DNA of 64,000 bases from Sipunculus nudus (GCA_026874595.1 CM049307.1:33710862-33774861), one strand, 5' to 3'; positions 1 to 12,598 are shown, counted from the stretch's first letter. Notes: generated by a model from the sequence alone, not told the origin. Made by a program: numbers and translations.

Positions 1-1155
1 TTTGCGGATACTATGTTTTTGACCGGGTTCTGCGGCTGCGTTGTTTCTCGAGAAATCCTCTGAGACCACTAGACCAATTTTTTTTCAAAACTTGACGGGT
101 CCAATTATTGGGTAACATGTGAACTGGGGCCAATCTATTTTGCATTGCCCTCTGACCTTTCCTGTCTGCAGTGCATCCATCTGTGTGTTTGTGTTCACAC
201 ATTAAATCACATATCTTCGGACTCATTTCATCGATAGGGCTGAATTTTTCCAGCAGTGTAGCTTTTGGGTAGCTTTATATCATACAATAAGCTGATGGTG
301 CTACCTGCAACCATTAATGCACTGCAACCATATGTTCATCTACCTTGGGTTAAAATCACTCATTTATCTCTGCAGTGGTTGGACTTATTCACCTGAAATT
401 TTGCATGTGTTTACATCATCGATAGCTTTCTTGATTTTGTGACAGGTGGCACCATCTACATTCATGTCATACTCACGTCCATGCTGATATCTCCAGACTA
501 GTTTGACGTATCGTCATGAAATTTTTCATATGTATAGATTTCACATTGCTCTGTATCATACATTAAACTGGTGGCGCCAACTGCAACTATTATTGCACAG
601 CTTCCATCTGTTTGTCTGCTGAAGGATAAAAAAACTCTTATCTGGGCAGTGGTTTGACTTATCTTCCTAAAATTCTGCATATGTATACATCTTGGATAGC
701 TTGCTCAATTTTGTGGCAGGTGACGCCACCTACATTAACATTTATGCTGCAGACATCCATGCTAATATCTCAGGACTGGTTTGACATTTAGGACTCAAAT
801 TTTGCATGCTTACAGAACTTGCATAGGTCTACAGCTTATACAAATTAAGTTGCCCAACCAACAACTATTTCTGCAAGGTGTCCAACTGTTCATCTGCCCA
901 GGGTCTAAATCACTTATCTCAGCAGTGGTTTGACTTATTCACCTGAAATTTTGCACATGTATACATCTTGGATAGTTTCTCTTTCAAATAACAGGTGGTG
1001 CCACCTACAATTATGTTTACGTGGCAGACATCCCTGCCAATATGAAACACATATAACTCTATTTCCACTTGCCATTCAATCCATGCTTCACTTCACCCGT
1101 CCTATTCTTGATTTTGGCAGATAAACATAGTTGCTTTCGACTACCCATATTCTAG
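1..1155 (+). mobile_element. Family A Helentron-like element, copy A1 (left end cut by window)
   Basis: The copy opens inside the 5' hairpin arm (GCGGATAC followed by TATGTTTTT) and ends in a degenerate 3' hairpin and CTAG at 1152-1155. In between are diverged tandem units with the family phrases 'cctgcaaccat', 'tctgcagtggtttgac' and 'acaggtggcaccacctac'. It is clearly more diverged than copies A2-A4, so it is an older insertion. No protein is encoded. The frames inside it read through repeat units. Confidence 0.75.
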
Positions 1156-1942
1156 TTTTAATTAAGTAATGTAGCAATAGCTGCCATTTTCCGATCCCAA
1201 TTTATACAGAATTTTTTCAATGACACTGGGTGGATGGGAAGCCAATTGGCTTAACATGTCTATGCTGGTTCAAATCTGTAAACAGGTCCATATCTATGTG
1301 CACACAATGCATCCTGCAAAATAATTTGCCACACATTGAGTAGTTGCAATATCCATATTTATCTTTTACCATATAAACACAGCTTAAGTCAAACTAATAA
1401 AGACATGTATTCAGACTCTTAAGTACAGTCCTTGGTAACAATATGAATAAATTAAACCTATTTTGAGTGCATGCTGACAAGTGCTGTACACTGGAAGCTC
1501 CATCATCCTGGAACCTGACATTAATTTGGCCAGTCAGCAATCTACATTCACTACATCACGAGCAATTACTAAATGGATTCATAAAATGTGTTGCTATAGC
1601 AACAAAATTTGAACAATGGCAGGCTTAATATAGCATTTATTTTCTGCTTCCAGATTTTCATTGTATGCTTTAGGGTGCTGGCACAAAGGGAAAAGGATAT
1701 TTGATTCAAGAGAATGGTTAAACTGGATGATATTGTGAATGTTGTCTCTCAGCATGTTATGTTTGGCTTTATTATTTGTTAATAAATCGAAGTTGCACGT
1801 TTTTTTCCCTATGGTAGTTTTGATGTGTAAACAGAAAACAGAAATGCAGGTGAAAATTAAATAAGAAACACCTGTGAAGGTATCATTAAAATTCATACAG
1901 TTACGTAAATAAATGCTTTAACTTTGCAGAATCATAAAAATA
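1156..1942. other. No recognisable feature
   Basis: AT-rich sequence. A 100-codon frame on the minus strand at 1594-1896 is AT-rich and has no family resemblance or splice context that I can see. I regard it as chance. Confidence 0.5.
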
Positions 1943-2273
1943 GGGTACCTTTGAACAAGATTATTGTTACTTACGGTAACTCCCGCACTTGCCTATCAGC
2001 GCCATCAAGTATTCAAAGTTTGAATGATTTAGAAGTTTAAGATATCTATCTTTTCGATTAAATGTTACCTTTAATCATATTTCAATGCAACGCAGTGAAG
2101 CTTTATGTATTCCTTTTAGCGATCCATTCAAATGTATAATAATGCCAAAGGAATTAGCCAGTTTTAATGCCTTACTCAAACTTTATGTGTTTCACTAAAT
2201 GAACACAAGATGGCACTGATAAGCAAAAGCGGGAGTTACCGTAAATAACAATAACCTTGTTCAAAGGTACCCC
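1943..2273. mobile_element. Foldback/MITE-like element with about 60-bp inverted ends
   Basis: The left end (GGGTACCTTTGAACAAG, then GTAACTCCCGC, then TATCAG.GCCATC) is repeated in reverse complement at the right end (GATGGCACTGATA, GCGGGAGTTAC, CTTGTTCAAAGGTACCC). Roughly 60 bases match with a handful of differences around a spacer of about 200 bases. No open frame is present, so it would depend on a transposase from elsewhere. I could not define a convincing target duplication, so the superfamily is open. Confidence 0.75.
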
Positions 2274-4072
2274 ATTATATGTCAAACAACTTTTTGATTA
2301 TTGTGATGAGTTCACATTAATGAATTAAAAAAAAAAATTGAAATGTTTATAAAACTTTTACCTGCACATATCAGCAGCAAAATTAATGAACTAAATATTC
2401 TACATTTTGAAAATCTGAACAGCAAATAAAATAACTATGTCAGATATACATACAGGGGACACACATACAGATACTAAAGGACATCATGTTCAAGATCTGG
2501 TTTAGTGGCAGGTAAAACACTGAGGTATACAGAAAATGTAGTCAGCCAGATATCTCATACCAGCAGAACTGTTACAGGGCTGCTTTAGTCAGGTCTGAGT
2601 GAGTTTGCTTCTGGGCGGTCCTGATGGCAGTCAGATGCTAAGAGGCTGGACATCATTCACCGGATCAGAGGACTGATTCAAACAGTGTCAACAGCCAGCT
2701 GAATAATGTATTAACCCCTGTTACTCATACTTCAGCACATCGCAGCCTCCCAGCTCCCAGTATCCTCCCACGGGATGCTAACCTGCCATGCTGTTATTGC
2801 GACAAAAAAGACCCTTGTTTTTACCAATAAACACCAATTGTCACCCTCACCTTGTGTTCTGTTGATTTAATGCTTTAGAAGACATGATCATCATTCCTGC
2901 ATTGCCAAATTAATGTTTTATCAAACACTGTTCTGTTTGTAATAATGGCTTCACTCATGAAGGCCATACAAATGGATGTTCACAGTCACTGCAGACTGAG
3001 CAATACCAACCAGTGGCACTATATTCATTCTAGGTTCTTCCTTTAATCCTTGTTTTCAAAAGGTTAGATCCATGGTCCAAAGTTTGCTCTAATCTTATGT
3101 TTTGGGCGCCATACTCATAATTACATATTAACACCACAGCTAAACAATTAACACATATATGAACAAAAATGATGAAACCTACTGGAATATCAGTTGGTTA
3201 CATGGTACAACAGACTTATGTTTTTTTTCAATGTTAATGTAAAGGAATTATTATAATACAGTGTTCATAAATACGAAGTGACATAGACAGAATGCAAGGA
3301 ACAACACAACAGATGGAACTGTGTGAAGGACAGTGTGGCACAGACTGTTATGAGTACTTAATATAAAAAGAAAATGTCTCCAAATATAGAGATGTTAGTC
3401 AGCATGGGTGTGTACCTGACAACTGAGCCAAGTGTGGTGAATGTGTGAACTCTGTTGCTTTATATATATTTATTATATATATATGTATGATTTATCGTAC
3501 AATCCAAATTGCTTATCAATGCCATATAGTGATTAATGATAAAAGCAAAGTCACTCTACAGCAGATACTCCTACTTAACCCTTATGAAAAGATAAATAAA
3601 TATGGTTATGTCAAACACAGTGAATCTGTTTATAATAGCCAAATAATCCTTGATAAAATGTGTTTTGATTTGATGCTTTACCATTATAGAATTTCATATT
3701 TATGTTTTGATTTGATGCTTTGTGACAGCGTGTAAGGGTAGCAATGATTGGGTGCTTTCAACTGTCTTTACATGTGAAGGAACCAGTGATTTTTCACATC
3801 ATGTCACCAATCTTTTTCAGCCTCTCAGTTAGGTCTAGGTCTTAATGACAAACATGTTTTGCAGTTCCTGCTATTTTTATATTTGGTATCTCATGCATTT
3901 ACTGTCTTTTGATGTGTACAAATTTTTCATGATAAATAATGTGGTCTGGACTCTTGCCAAACTATTTCTATTTTGACTGTGTCCTTAATACATGCAAAGT
4001 CAGAACATGAACTGAGCCAAATGGTTTCAACTGGAACATACAACAATCATTCCCTGTGGTTTATAAAGAAAA
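2274..4072. other. No gene recognised
   Basis: AT-rich, with a short (TA)n tract near 3462-3484. A GC-richer patch at about 2560-2780 has stops in all minus frames that I checked. The 96-codon plus frame at 3445-3735 starts inside the TA tract and looks like chance. Confidence 0.45.
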
Positions 4073-4644
4073 GAAGGGACCCATGGGTCACGGTGGTCAG
4101 CTGAAGTTTGAAATATTTGCAAATGCAAAATATGCAAAATATTCTACTGTATTGTTTTTCATATATATAAGCATATATGAAGCTAAGAGGAAAAGGGCCC
4201 TCTTACTTGGTTGTAGTATAGTTCTAAATATATGATTGTAAAACTAATACTCTGACAAGATTGTCATGAAGAGGACCAGTAAAAGTTTTGAGATACTGTG
4301 ATGCATATGAAAAATTTACAGATGGACAGACAAGTTGACAGAATGGACTAATACTTTTTTGGACTACTTATGCATACACATATATTTTATTATTTTTGAA
4401 TCACAAATGTTAAAACTGAATTTAAAAGAAAATAATGTCACAACATCCCATTTTCAAGACTATTCCTTGAATCACATAAATTTTTATACACTGGAGTTTT
4501 CAGTACATGCTTAATTTTATTCACAAAAATAAAAGATTCAGTAAATTTGATAAAATAAAACATCATTTCAAATAAAGTATACACACTGTTGGTTGAATGA
4601 GGTGACAAACAATATCATTGTGCTAATTACTATCTCAACTATAA

Positions 4645-5824
4645 TTGTATCCGCCAAAACAGAGTTTTGCGGATACTATGTTTTTTAGCCCACCGCCGCG
4701 GCCGCGGCGTAGGTGTCCGGAGAACTCCTCCGTAACCGCTGGGCGGAATTTTACGAAACCCGGGATTATGTTCGATCACATGTGAACTGCTGCGCCCCGA
4801 TTTTGTTTTGACCTCTGACCTTTCCTCTGCGCTCTGCGTCCGTTTGTGCGTCCATTTTCACACATAAACCCACATATCTCGGGAACCGTTTGACGGATCA
4901 GGAAAATTTTATTTGCTCAAATGTAGCCCTTGGAGAGCTTTATAACATACACAAAAAATGGTGGCGCCACCTGCAACCATGTTTGCACAGTGTCCATCTG
5001 TTTGTCTGCCTTGGGTTAAAATCACTCATATCTCTGCAGTGATTTGACTAATTCACCTGAAATTCGGCATGCGTATACATCCTGGATAGCTTTTCTGATT
5101 TTATGACAGGTGGCGCCACCTACATTCATGTTTACACTGCAGACATCCAAGCTCATATCTCGGGAACCGTTTGACCGATTGGGCCAAAATTTTGCATGTG
5201 AATAGATCTCACATAGCCCTTTATCATACGCAAAATTGGTGGCGCCACCTGCAGCCATTTTTGCACAGCTCCCGTCTGTTTGTCTGCCATGGAATAAAAT
5301 TACTCATAACTCAGCAGTGGTTTGACATATCTGCCTAAAATTTTGCAGGTTTATACATCCCCGACAGCTCTCTTGATTTTATGACAGGTGGCGCCACATG
5401 CATTGTAGTTTATGCAGCAGACATCAAAGCTCATATCTTGGGAAACGTTTGACCGATTGGGCCAAAGTTTTGCATGTGTATAGTTCTCAAATAGCTCTTT
5501 ATCATACGCAAAACTGGTGGCGCCACCTTCAACCATTTTTGCACAGCGTCCATCTGTTTGTCTGCCACGGGCTAAAATCACTCATAAACATGTAGTGGTT
5601 TGACTTATCTGCCTCAAATTTTGCATATGTATACAACTTGGACGGCTTTCTGGATTTTGTGGTAGGTGGCGCAACCTACATACACCATTAGGCTGCAGAC
5701 ATCCATGCTTATATGCAACACTTCACTCTATTTCCCCTTGCCACTCAATCCATGCCTCACTTCACCCGTTCCACTCTGATTTAGGCGGATACACGTAGTC
5801 GCTTGTCGACTACCCGTATTCTAG
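4645..5824 (+). mobile_element. Family A Helentron-like element, copy A2 (complete)
   Basis: The 5' end TTGTATCCGCC folds into a hairpin at 4647-4676 (GTATCCGC pairs with GCGGATAC, AAAAC with GTTTT) followed by TATGTTTTT. The 3' end carries GGCGGATAC, the inverted match of the 5' GTATCCGCC. It then has a hairpin (GTAGTCG, 5-nt loop, CGACTAC) and terminates in CTAG at 5821-5824. The core has three tandem units anchored at 4875, 5156 and 5434, about 280 bp apart. Such ends and tandem cores are known for Helentron-associated non-autonomous elements; that assignment is inferred. Confidence 0.85.
4809..4821 (-). promoter_or_regulatory. DR1-type nuclear-receptor motif in A2 head
   Basis: TGACCTCTGACCT is, on the minus strand, two AGGTCA half sites spaced by one base. 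The same motif lies at the same place in A3 (31164-31176) and A4 (57175-57187). Whether any receptor binds is unknown. Confidence 0.4.
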
Positions 5825-6836
5825 TTTAATACTGGAATTAATAGTCAATGCACACCTGGTGAAGTTTTTACTCTTCTGAAGTAGGGAATTACTTATCTGA
5901 TGAACATCCACACTTTCATAGCAATACACTACTTTGTGGACACAATTAAATGTGCACTTTAATCATTGTAACCCTGGTGGTACAATACAAAATCTAAAAG
6001 GTAGCATAGCCTAGGATAAGAATGAATCAAATACAATAAATTATAAAATTCATCTAGTTTATGCATGAGCGGGAGGGGGGGGGAGTGCAGGGCAGAGGGG
6101 AAGCCTGCTAGTAGTGGCCAAGCTGAGCCAAGGCAAGCTGCCTGGAGAGGGTTACATAACACAAGTGAAGGCAGTACTACTGAGTGGACTTGATGTAAAC
6201 AACATTTGACCTGGTGTAAAAAAAACTTAAATAAAAGCTTCTCTTTTCAATCAATTCCTTTGAAATTTCAGATTTTAAAAGTTTAAATCCTTATGTATAT
6301 ATTCTATGAAAATTAAATCAACCGTGCTTACAGGGAAAAAAAGTGCCTTAGCCAAAGATTGACAAAATTTAAGGTATTGTTTTTTATTTATGCTAATAAC
6401 TTAAAAAATTTGCACAATTCAGATCTAATTTTGGGTAAACAATTGAATCTTGATTAAATAAAGTTATATCCCTGAAAAAAAGTCTCCAATTTTAGGTATG
6501 GAAGGCGATTTTGGGGACATCTAACTGTATGCAAAATTTTGGATTCATAGGTCCAACGGTTTCAAAACGTGCCCTGTTAACAGACGGACAGCTGGACGGC
6601 GGACAATTGACCACGACTATAGCTCAGATGACTTATAGTCAGCTGAGCTAATATCCTAGTTTCAGAGCTGTCTGTAAAGACCTGGGGGACCAGTGGATCA
6701 CAAAAGGCTATAAAAAATAGCACCACATGACAAATGCATATAATTCTTATTTTTGTGCAGCTGACAATGTCTAAATCTCAAATACAAAGTAGTGTATATC
6801 ACATTTGTAATTTTTTATATGCAAGGTGTGACCTAC

Positions 6837-6978
6837 TTTGGTAAGCTCATCAAAGCGCTGGATATCATTGTTAAACACAGCTTCCTCTAGCGGTGACTGG
6901 AAACTCGCTGATGTGTAAACCCCCTCTGGGATTTTTCCGAAGTGGTCAAACACACAGCCTGACCCATTCATCATCTTG
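6837..6978 (-). CDS. Putative internal exon of unrecognised minus-strand gene
   Basis: This 142-base segment is open in one minus frame and bounded by a splice acceptor (TTTATTGCAG) and a donor (GTAGGT). It encodes a stretch containing GCVFDHFGKIPEGVYTS and then SPLEEAVFNNDIQRFDELTK. The latter looks faintly like the start of an ankyrin repeat, but I do not recognise the protein. Codon use and amino-acid mix look coding, unlike surrounding DNA. It begins with the last base of a codon, which fits the AG-ending exon at 7379-7414, and it ends in phase 0. The downstream exons would lie left of here, where F4 and A2 are inserted. Confidence 0.6.
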
Positions 6979-7015
6979 CTGCAATAAACAAAAACAGAGT
7001 ATGTAAATAAGATCA

Positions 7016-7036
7016 ATATATATATATATATATATT
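7016..7036. repeat. (TA)n microsatellite
   Basis: About ten TA dinucleotides, just upstream (in gene sense) of the 6.9-kb exon. Confidence 0.8.
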
Positions 7037-7378
7037 AACACAATCAAATGCATTGGCTCACATAATAAATGGTATATATGCGAACTGAAAGCAATAAAAC
7101 CTAAAAATATATATCACAATATAAAAAGTAAAGAAAAAAAGATGAAACATGAAAACAAACTTTTAAGACCTGCCATATGTATAACCAAGCCTGATGAAAA
7201 CAAATTAACATAAAAAAAAATTCCTAAATACCTTATTTTTTATTCAAGTCTATTTGTCTATGAACAAAACTAAACACTAGCTTTGTACAAAGTCTGTCAT
7301 ATTTTTAGACATGCGTACCATATCGGAAATACCAAAGAATGAATAAATCTTAAACCTTGGAATACAATAAATTATTAC

Positions 7379-7414
7379 CTGTTTGAGAGTGTTAGAGGAA
7401 GCATCTTGAGATCA
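7379..7414 (-). CDS. Putative 36-base exon of the unrecognised minus-strand gene
   Basis: The minus strand reads a good acceptor (TGTTTATCTGCTAG), 36 open bases and a good donor (CAAACAG then GTAATA). In the frame that joins the next exon it reads DLKMLPLTLSN and leaves AG, which with the leading C of the 6978 exon makes a serine codon. The matched phase is the main support. The segment is short, so on its own it would not be convincing. It needs a preceding exon ending with two codon bases. Confidence 0.45.
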
Positions 7415-9197
7415 CTAGCAGATAAACACACTGTTAATTTTCTTACCGGGACCATGGTACAAGAACCTTTATATATTTATATTATATTTCCTACCACAAC
7501 AGTAATCACGTTAGAACAAGCCCGACTATCACACACCAGGAAGCAGTCATGTGTGGCCAGGTGTTACTTACTGATCAATACAAGGCACATGAAGTATTAA
7601 TTATAGCTGCAGGTTTTTGCTGGTTCAACTTACATAATGCACTCACCACTGTTCACCTACATAATTAATTAGGGAAAAGTGAGTTCATGTAATAACTTGT
7701 GGAAATATGTAATCTACCATGTTATAGGAGGCCATGAAAACTTATAAGGGAGAGTTTTGGGAATTTATTTTTAGTGCTTCACTTAGTCTGTGTGATGTGG
7801 ACCGGGCATGGAAGGGACTGCATTTATTATTCATTTATCATCTGGTAATATTTAATTAATAACTCATACAATACCTAACAATATAATATTTATTATATCA
7901 GCATACAGGTAGGTACTGTTAATATTATCGAACTTAAAATGTTCTTCTGTGACAGTGGAAGCAATATTTACATTTGCATGAAGCCTAAACATTGATATTT
8001 AATATAACCATATTTTCATAATATTCCACAATCTGCTGAAAAACCAGAGGAAAAAAGACCCACAATGAGAGGTTACAGAGTATACTGTATCTGACACAGC
8101 AGAGCATTTACAATTACTTGCATATTGATGAAAGGAAAAAACAAAAAAAGTCTACAAGCATTTGAAAATAACTGGCAACCTAGCAGAGACCACAGCTCAA
8201 GTCTTTTGTGGGAGACCATCTCCAACAATAACCCTGAGACGTGGGTGGTAAACGGTATTAAACTGGATTATATTATATGGAATCTTATAACACAACTGTA
8301 CTACACAATGGGGTGCCACAATGAAACATTCCTGTTTTCACTCTTAGTTCTGAGATATAAAGCTTGACTATATAATGATTAAACATCTTTTAAGGTAAAG
8401 CCAAGTAAAACTACTTACTTCCTCATACAGATGATGGGCATGATGACCAGTTAGTGACCAACACAGGTACTACTAGTGTTTATAAATATGATTAAATGTC
8501 CTGGTTGTTGTAAGTTTGATCACCAGACACTCCACCAGGAGGAAAATGTTTATGCAACACATACTTTGTAATGTGAGAATCATTTCCATAGTGGTAAATG
8601 GAACAGAGATTTGGGACATTTATTTAATGAGATAATTAAGCTACCTGCATGAACACATGCAGCTGTGTCACCTCAAGGCAAATTAAGGTAACAGTGTCTG
8701 GCTACCTGACACACACACACACATACACATTACTAATAATTTCAGACAAAATAAATACCAATTTACTCTTCATGTAAAAAGCCAGTTCTATGATATTATG
8801 ATGTATTACTTATTTTCTTTTATTCAAATTACAGACCTTTGAAAAACAACCTTTGAAATAATGTAAAAAAATTAAAAACTTAGGAATGCCAAGAAGTAAG
8901 ACTTTTTTAACTTGGTTTGGGAAATTTTGGAATCATGTCTTGTAGCATCTGGAAAATGACTTTCAGCATCTGAGGCACAAATTGGATCATTTTTGCAACA
9001 TGATGTGGCAAATTATGAAATATGACTTGGGTGGATTATGGACTCCTTTTTTTCCTGGCTCCAGTAAAATCTCTCTGATCACTGTGAAACCAATAGCATC
9101 CTATGATGAAATGTTACACGCATGCCTAACATTTGAGCTATTTATAATAACACCTAACTCTCCTGTTACCGGGGCAACATGCCATTAACATGCTGAC
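7415..9197. other. Probable intron sequence of the minus-strand gene
   Basis: AT-rich, with a short (CA)n tract near 8710-8728. Apart from the weak exon candidate at about 8429-8469, I see no feature. The plus-strand frames at 7406-7600, 8125-8367 and 8982-9188 lack splice or start context and look like chance. Confidence 0.4.
8429..8469 (-). CDS. Weak exon candidate, minus-strand gene
   Basis: After a possible acceptor (CACTAGTAG) the minus strand is open for YLCWSLTGHHAHH. It then meets two candidate donors, GTATGA (exon ending at 8429) and the strong GTAAGT (exon ending at 8419). Using GTATGA, the exon starts in phase 0, as the 9.2-kb exon requires, and ends in the phase that the 7.4-kb exon requires. 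The acceptor has a poor pyrimidine tract, so this is a hypothesis only. Confidence 0.2.
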
Positions 9198-9288
9198 CTT
9201 GGGCTTGATATCAAGTATCAGGTAGGCTTGTACTGACTGTAACTCCACTTCATTGTTTATAAACACTTTGACAAGTTTTACAGCTGCA
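9198..9288 (-). CDS. Putative internal exon of unrecognised minus-strand gene
   Basis: Ninety-one bases open on the minus strand between an acceptor (TCTTATTCAG) and a weak donor (GTCAGC). The product contains AAVKLVKVFINNEVELQSVQ followed by AYLILDIKPK, a helix-like sequence with coding character that I cannot place in a family. It starts with the third base of a codon and ends in phase 0. An upstream exon at 15125-15197 could supply the two missing bases. The ends are less certain than the reading frame. Confidence 0.5.
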
Positions 9289-10971
9289 CTGAATAAGATA
9301 AATGACCAATGAGTTAAAACCCCAGTGGTACAGAGAGGAGGGTATGAAGAGATAAAGTTCATTTTGTAGTCTTACTGATAAAAAAAAAAAAAAAACATTT
9401 GAAAGTTTTAAACATTTCAAGGATTTTGCCAGGAAGCTGATAATGATAAAAAAGAACAGAGCTCTTCAGACTGAGGTGAGGTACAACTTAGTAAAAACTT
9501 AATGTATTTGATAAAAAATCAAAGTAGAAGTAAACTGGAAACCTCATTGACTGTAAAACCCAAAGTGTGGTAATGATGAGAAAATGAAGAGACTTGGAAT
9601 AAGCACAGTTTGGAAAATCCTGATAAAAAATAACATTTAAATATTCTCAAATGCCATAAAACTTTGAGCATTACAACCTTCAGAAGCACATTTTTATATG
9701 TCAAACCTGTATATGAACTGGCTTAGTGACAGTTACTGAATCTTTTTGTCTTTTTTTTTGCGCTCTGGTCACAACTATCATGATAAGTCAATGCTTGAAG
9801 CAAGATACAAGCAAAATCTCACAACCTCTTCAATGACAGAAAAATAAGTCAAACCACTGATGTTTACTTGGCTACAATACTGAAGGAGATGTTTAAGATA
9901 TTTAAGATATTTAAAATGTATTTTAAATTTAATAATATGTGAATGAAATCCATAAATTGTGGTGAGTATATAAGCACACTGTATCATCTAAAACTTAAGG
10001 CAAAACTGTCTGCTATCATGAGAGACTCGGGTGAGCAACATACATCCACTACAATAGTCCTTTGATGAACAGCAGATAAGGAGAAGTGGGTGTCTACAGA
10101 GACCATCTGTCAGTACTGAGCATTATAAATTCTCTCTTTCTGTGTGTTGTTTTAACTATACAGTGATCCTTTAACTGCTTATATGCTGTTTTATCATTAG
10201 CATCCAAATTTTGAACATGGAGAACATGTGTTATTTGTATGTTGTTGTGTGTACCTGTTCATGGTGGAGAGGAGGCAGAGATTTGGAGAGATCTACCATA
10301 AAAACTTGCATATAAGCCGAGTATACATTTTCAGGTTAAACATCAGGTAAAAATTTGTTCAAGCCATTCTGGGGGTCAAAATAGGTCAAAACCAGTATAC
10401 ATGACCATTGAGAGTAGTATGACAACCCACTGGTGAAAGGTGAATTGTATGACTGGCCACTTGTTTTTGTCATCGATAGCACTCCAAGTTTTTTTTTTAA
10501 ACTATAAAATTCTCATTTGTTTTGTTGTGCAATCTAGTAACATATATATTTTGGCATCATAAAGATTCTAAGATTAATCAATATAACAGGTCGATACTTT
10601 TAGTATTTTCGTATGACATCCAGAATCAGCAGGTGGGCAAAAATAGAACAGCCAAGGATTTCTCATACTGTGATGCCCTCACTGTGATGGAGTATTTTAT
10701 TTCTTGTATATCATATAATATCATATAATAAATGTATCTTGAACTTTGTTGGTTTTAATGTTACTTTACAGATTTTTTTAAAAAGTATTACTCTTTTCAT
10801 TTTATAAATGTGCGGACACAATGTTATTCCTTGCAAAGGGGTAAATAAAATATATCTTATTTTAAAACAAGACACCAAGACGTCATGAACAACCTGTATG
10901 GACTGTAATGTAGAAAGTCTGTTCTAAACGTGGCTGTGATGTAATGACTGTGTGAGTATTTGTCCATAATG
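9289..10971. other. No gene recognised
   Basis: AT-rich, probably intronic for the minus-strand gene. It contains a poly(A) tract near 9380-9395 and short direct duplications such as TTTAAGATA near 9890-9910. No splice-bounded frame was seen. Confidence 0.4.
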
Positions 10972-11046
10972 ACAGCTGTTTTATAGTGACACTGTTACAG
11001 CTGTTTTATAGTGACACTGTTACAGCTGTTTTATAGTGACACTGTT
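10972..11046. repeat. 25-bp tandem repeat, three copies
   Basis: The unit ACAGCTGTTTTATAGTGACA plus CTGTT occurs three times without change, at 10972, 10997 and 11022. Perfect identity implies a recent expansion. Confidence 0.9.
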
Positions 11047-11934
11047 ATTAAGCAGTAAATTTTTCTAAAAATGTGTGGACAGACAGAAAAACAGAGGTAA
11101 TGACATTGTCACACAGTTTCAGATATTTCCACAGGCTGATGTAAATAGGCAACTGTATGTATCAACTAGGCACATTTTAATTCATCCATGCAGGTATGCA
11201 AATGATGCCATGGTTTATTGTTGTGAAGACCAGGTCAAAGCAAACAGTCCACAGACTCTGACAAAGGTAAAAACTCACCCAAACTGAAAATAAAACAGAC
11301 AGGCAAAAAGGTCTGATTCACCTTCACCTAGAATACCTGTTGATGAGACATTGTACCTGATGTCCTCCCCTGAGCTAACAAACAAATCTAGGCCAGCTAT
11401 AAAAAGGCCTTTCATTCTTAAGTCACACAGACAGACCTTGTTAAGTCACTGGCATGTGTTTATGATTTTACAATTTAAAAGAATTTAAACATTATATAGA
11501 ATTATTGAGCATATTATATGCAGGAAGAGATCCATGAACATGAAGCCTTTGAAGAAAACCATAATGATAAAAAGGCTAAAAAAAAAATGTGATGATATAT
11601 ATGGAATTCTAAGAACATTCTACATTTGAGGCCCAGCGTAATCGTTATTGATTCCTTTGGGTTACCCGTCATACATATTGAAATAGCACAGGTGAATGAT
11701 CAATGCCAGTATGTTAAGTTTTCCAACCTGTCATGTTAAGACCTGTCACATTTAAATTTTGTCACAACTACTCTAAACCACATCTAAATGATTAATTTTC
11801 TGAAGAATCTCATGTGACATTAGCTTTAAATGCTCTTGATACATTTATACATAGTCAGCCTTGAGAATCAAGAGGACATTATTTTAAGGGTGTCACTGTA
11901 TGTCATGTAAGGGACTGATGTATGTTTTATGTAA
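11047..11934. other. No gene recognised
   Basis: A plus-strand frame at 11075-11287 reaches a possible donor (ACAAAG then GTAAAA) and has a possible acceptor upstream, but no phase partner or family resemblance. Otherwise AT-rich and unremarkable. Confidence 0.4.
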
Positions 11935-12399
11935 GCATAGGCATGGGAACATCATTTTCATCGGGGTGGGGGGGGGGGGGAGGGGAGGCGAGGGTTGTAA
12001 GATATTGTGGGTCATATATATGTATATATATGAATTTCCTACGGTTTGGAAATTTTTTAACTTTCATTTTGTAAATAGACCGTTTTCCTTATACCTTTGA
12101 GGCAAATGGCTAATACAAAATGTTTAAGGGAAAATTTAAATTAATATATTAATATTTCAGTTAATTTACCCCTAGTAAAATTAAGGAGTGGAAAAATATT
12201 GGGGGAAGGGGAGGGGGGGGGAACTTAAAAACTGTCATATAGCCAATGGCTAACACAAAATGTTTAAGGGAAAATTTAAATTATATATTAATATTTCAGT
12301 TAATTTACCCGAATTTAAGTTAAGGACTGGAAAAATATTGGGGGGGGGCTAAACCATTGTCATATAAACCCCCCCCCCCCACAGTTCCCATGCCTATGC
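11935..12399. mobile_element. TIR element with G-tract and C-tract ends
   Basis: A perfect 16-bp inverted repeat bounds the element: GCATAGGCATGGGAAC at 11935-11950 and its complement at 12384-12399. Just inside lie a G-rich tract (about 11964-11995) and a C-run (about 12369-12380), so the single strand could fold into a long stem. Internally, a segment starting at 12107 is repeated from 12246, a period of 139 bp, and each copy ends in a further G-run. No open frame and no clear target duplication. Confidence 0.7.
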
Positions 12400-12598
12400 C
12401 TGAGGGTCTCATGTTAGTGCCATGTATATGTTTGTGTAGTAGTAACTGGGTGTGTAGTAGTAGCTCTACGTACCCCTGCTAGGATACAACTCTATGTTCT
12501 TCTTGACAGTGTAATGCTTGATCACAGTTGCACTTGAACATGGGGACCCAATTACCAATGAATGCCTGTGGCCCTAGCTGCCCTGAATCATTAACCTA

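Larger units (their letters stand above)
4073..6651 (+). mobile_element. Family F element, copy F4, interrupted by A2
   Basis: The 5' end has the palindrome GACCCATGGGTC (inside 4076-4091) followed by GGTCAGCTGA. The 3' end at 6620-6650 is a strong stem-loop: 8-bp arms TAGCTCAG and CTGAGCTA, one mismatch, five more pairs and a 3-nt loop, ending in CTAA. The CAGCTGA motifs near both ends form subterminal inverted repeats. The 3' half (6330-6600) matches copy F3 read in reverse. Element A2 sits inside it, so F4 was present first. No protein is encoded. Confidence 0.65.

Noticed and set aside
11075-11287. Plus-strand exon-like frame with donor GTAAAA
   Set aside because: No matching partner exon or phase, and no recognisable product. 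Left unannotated.
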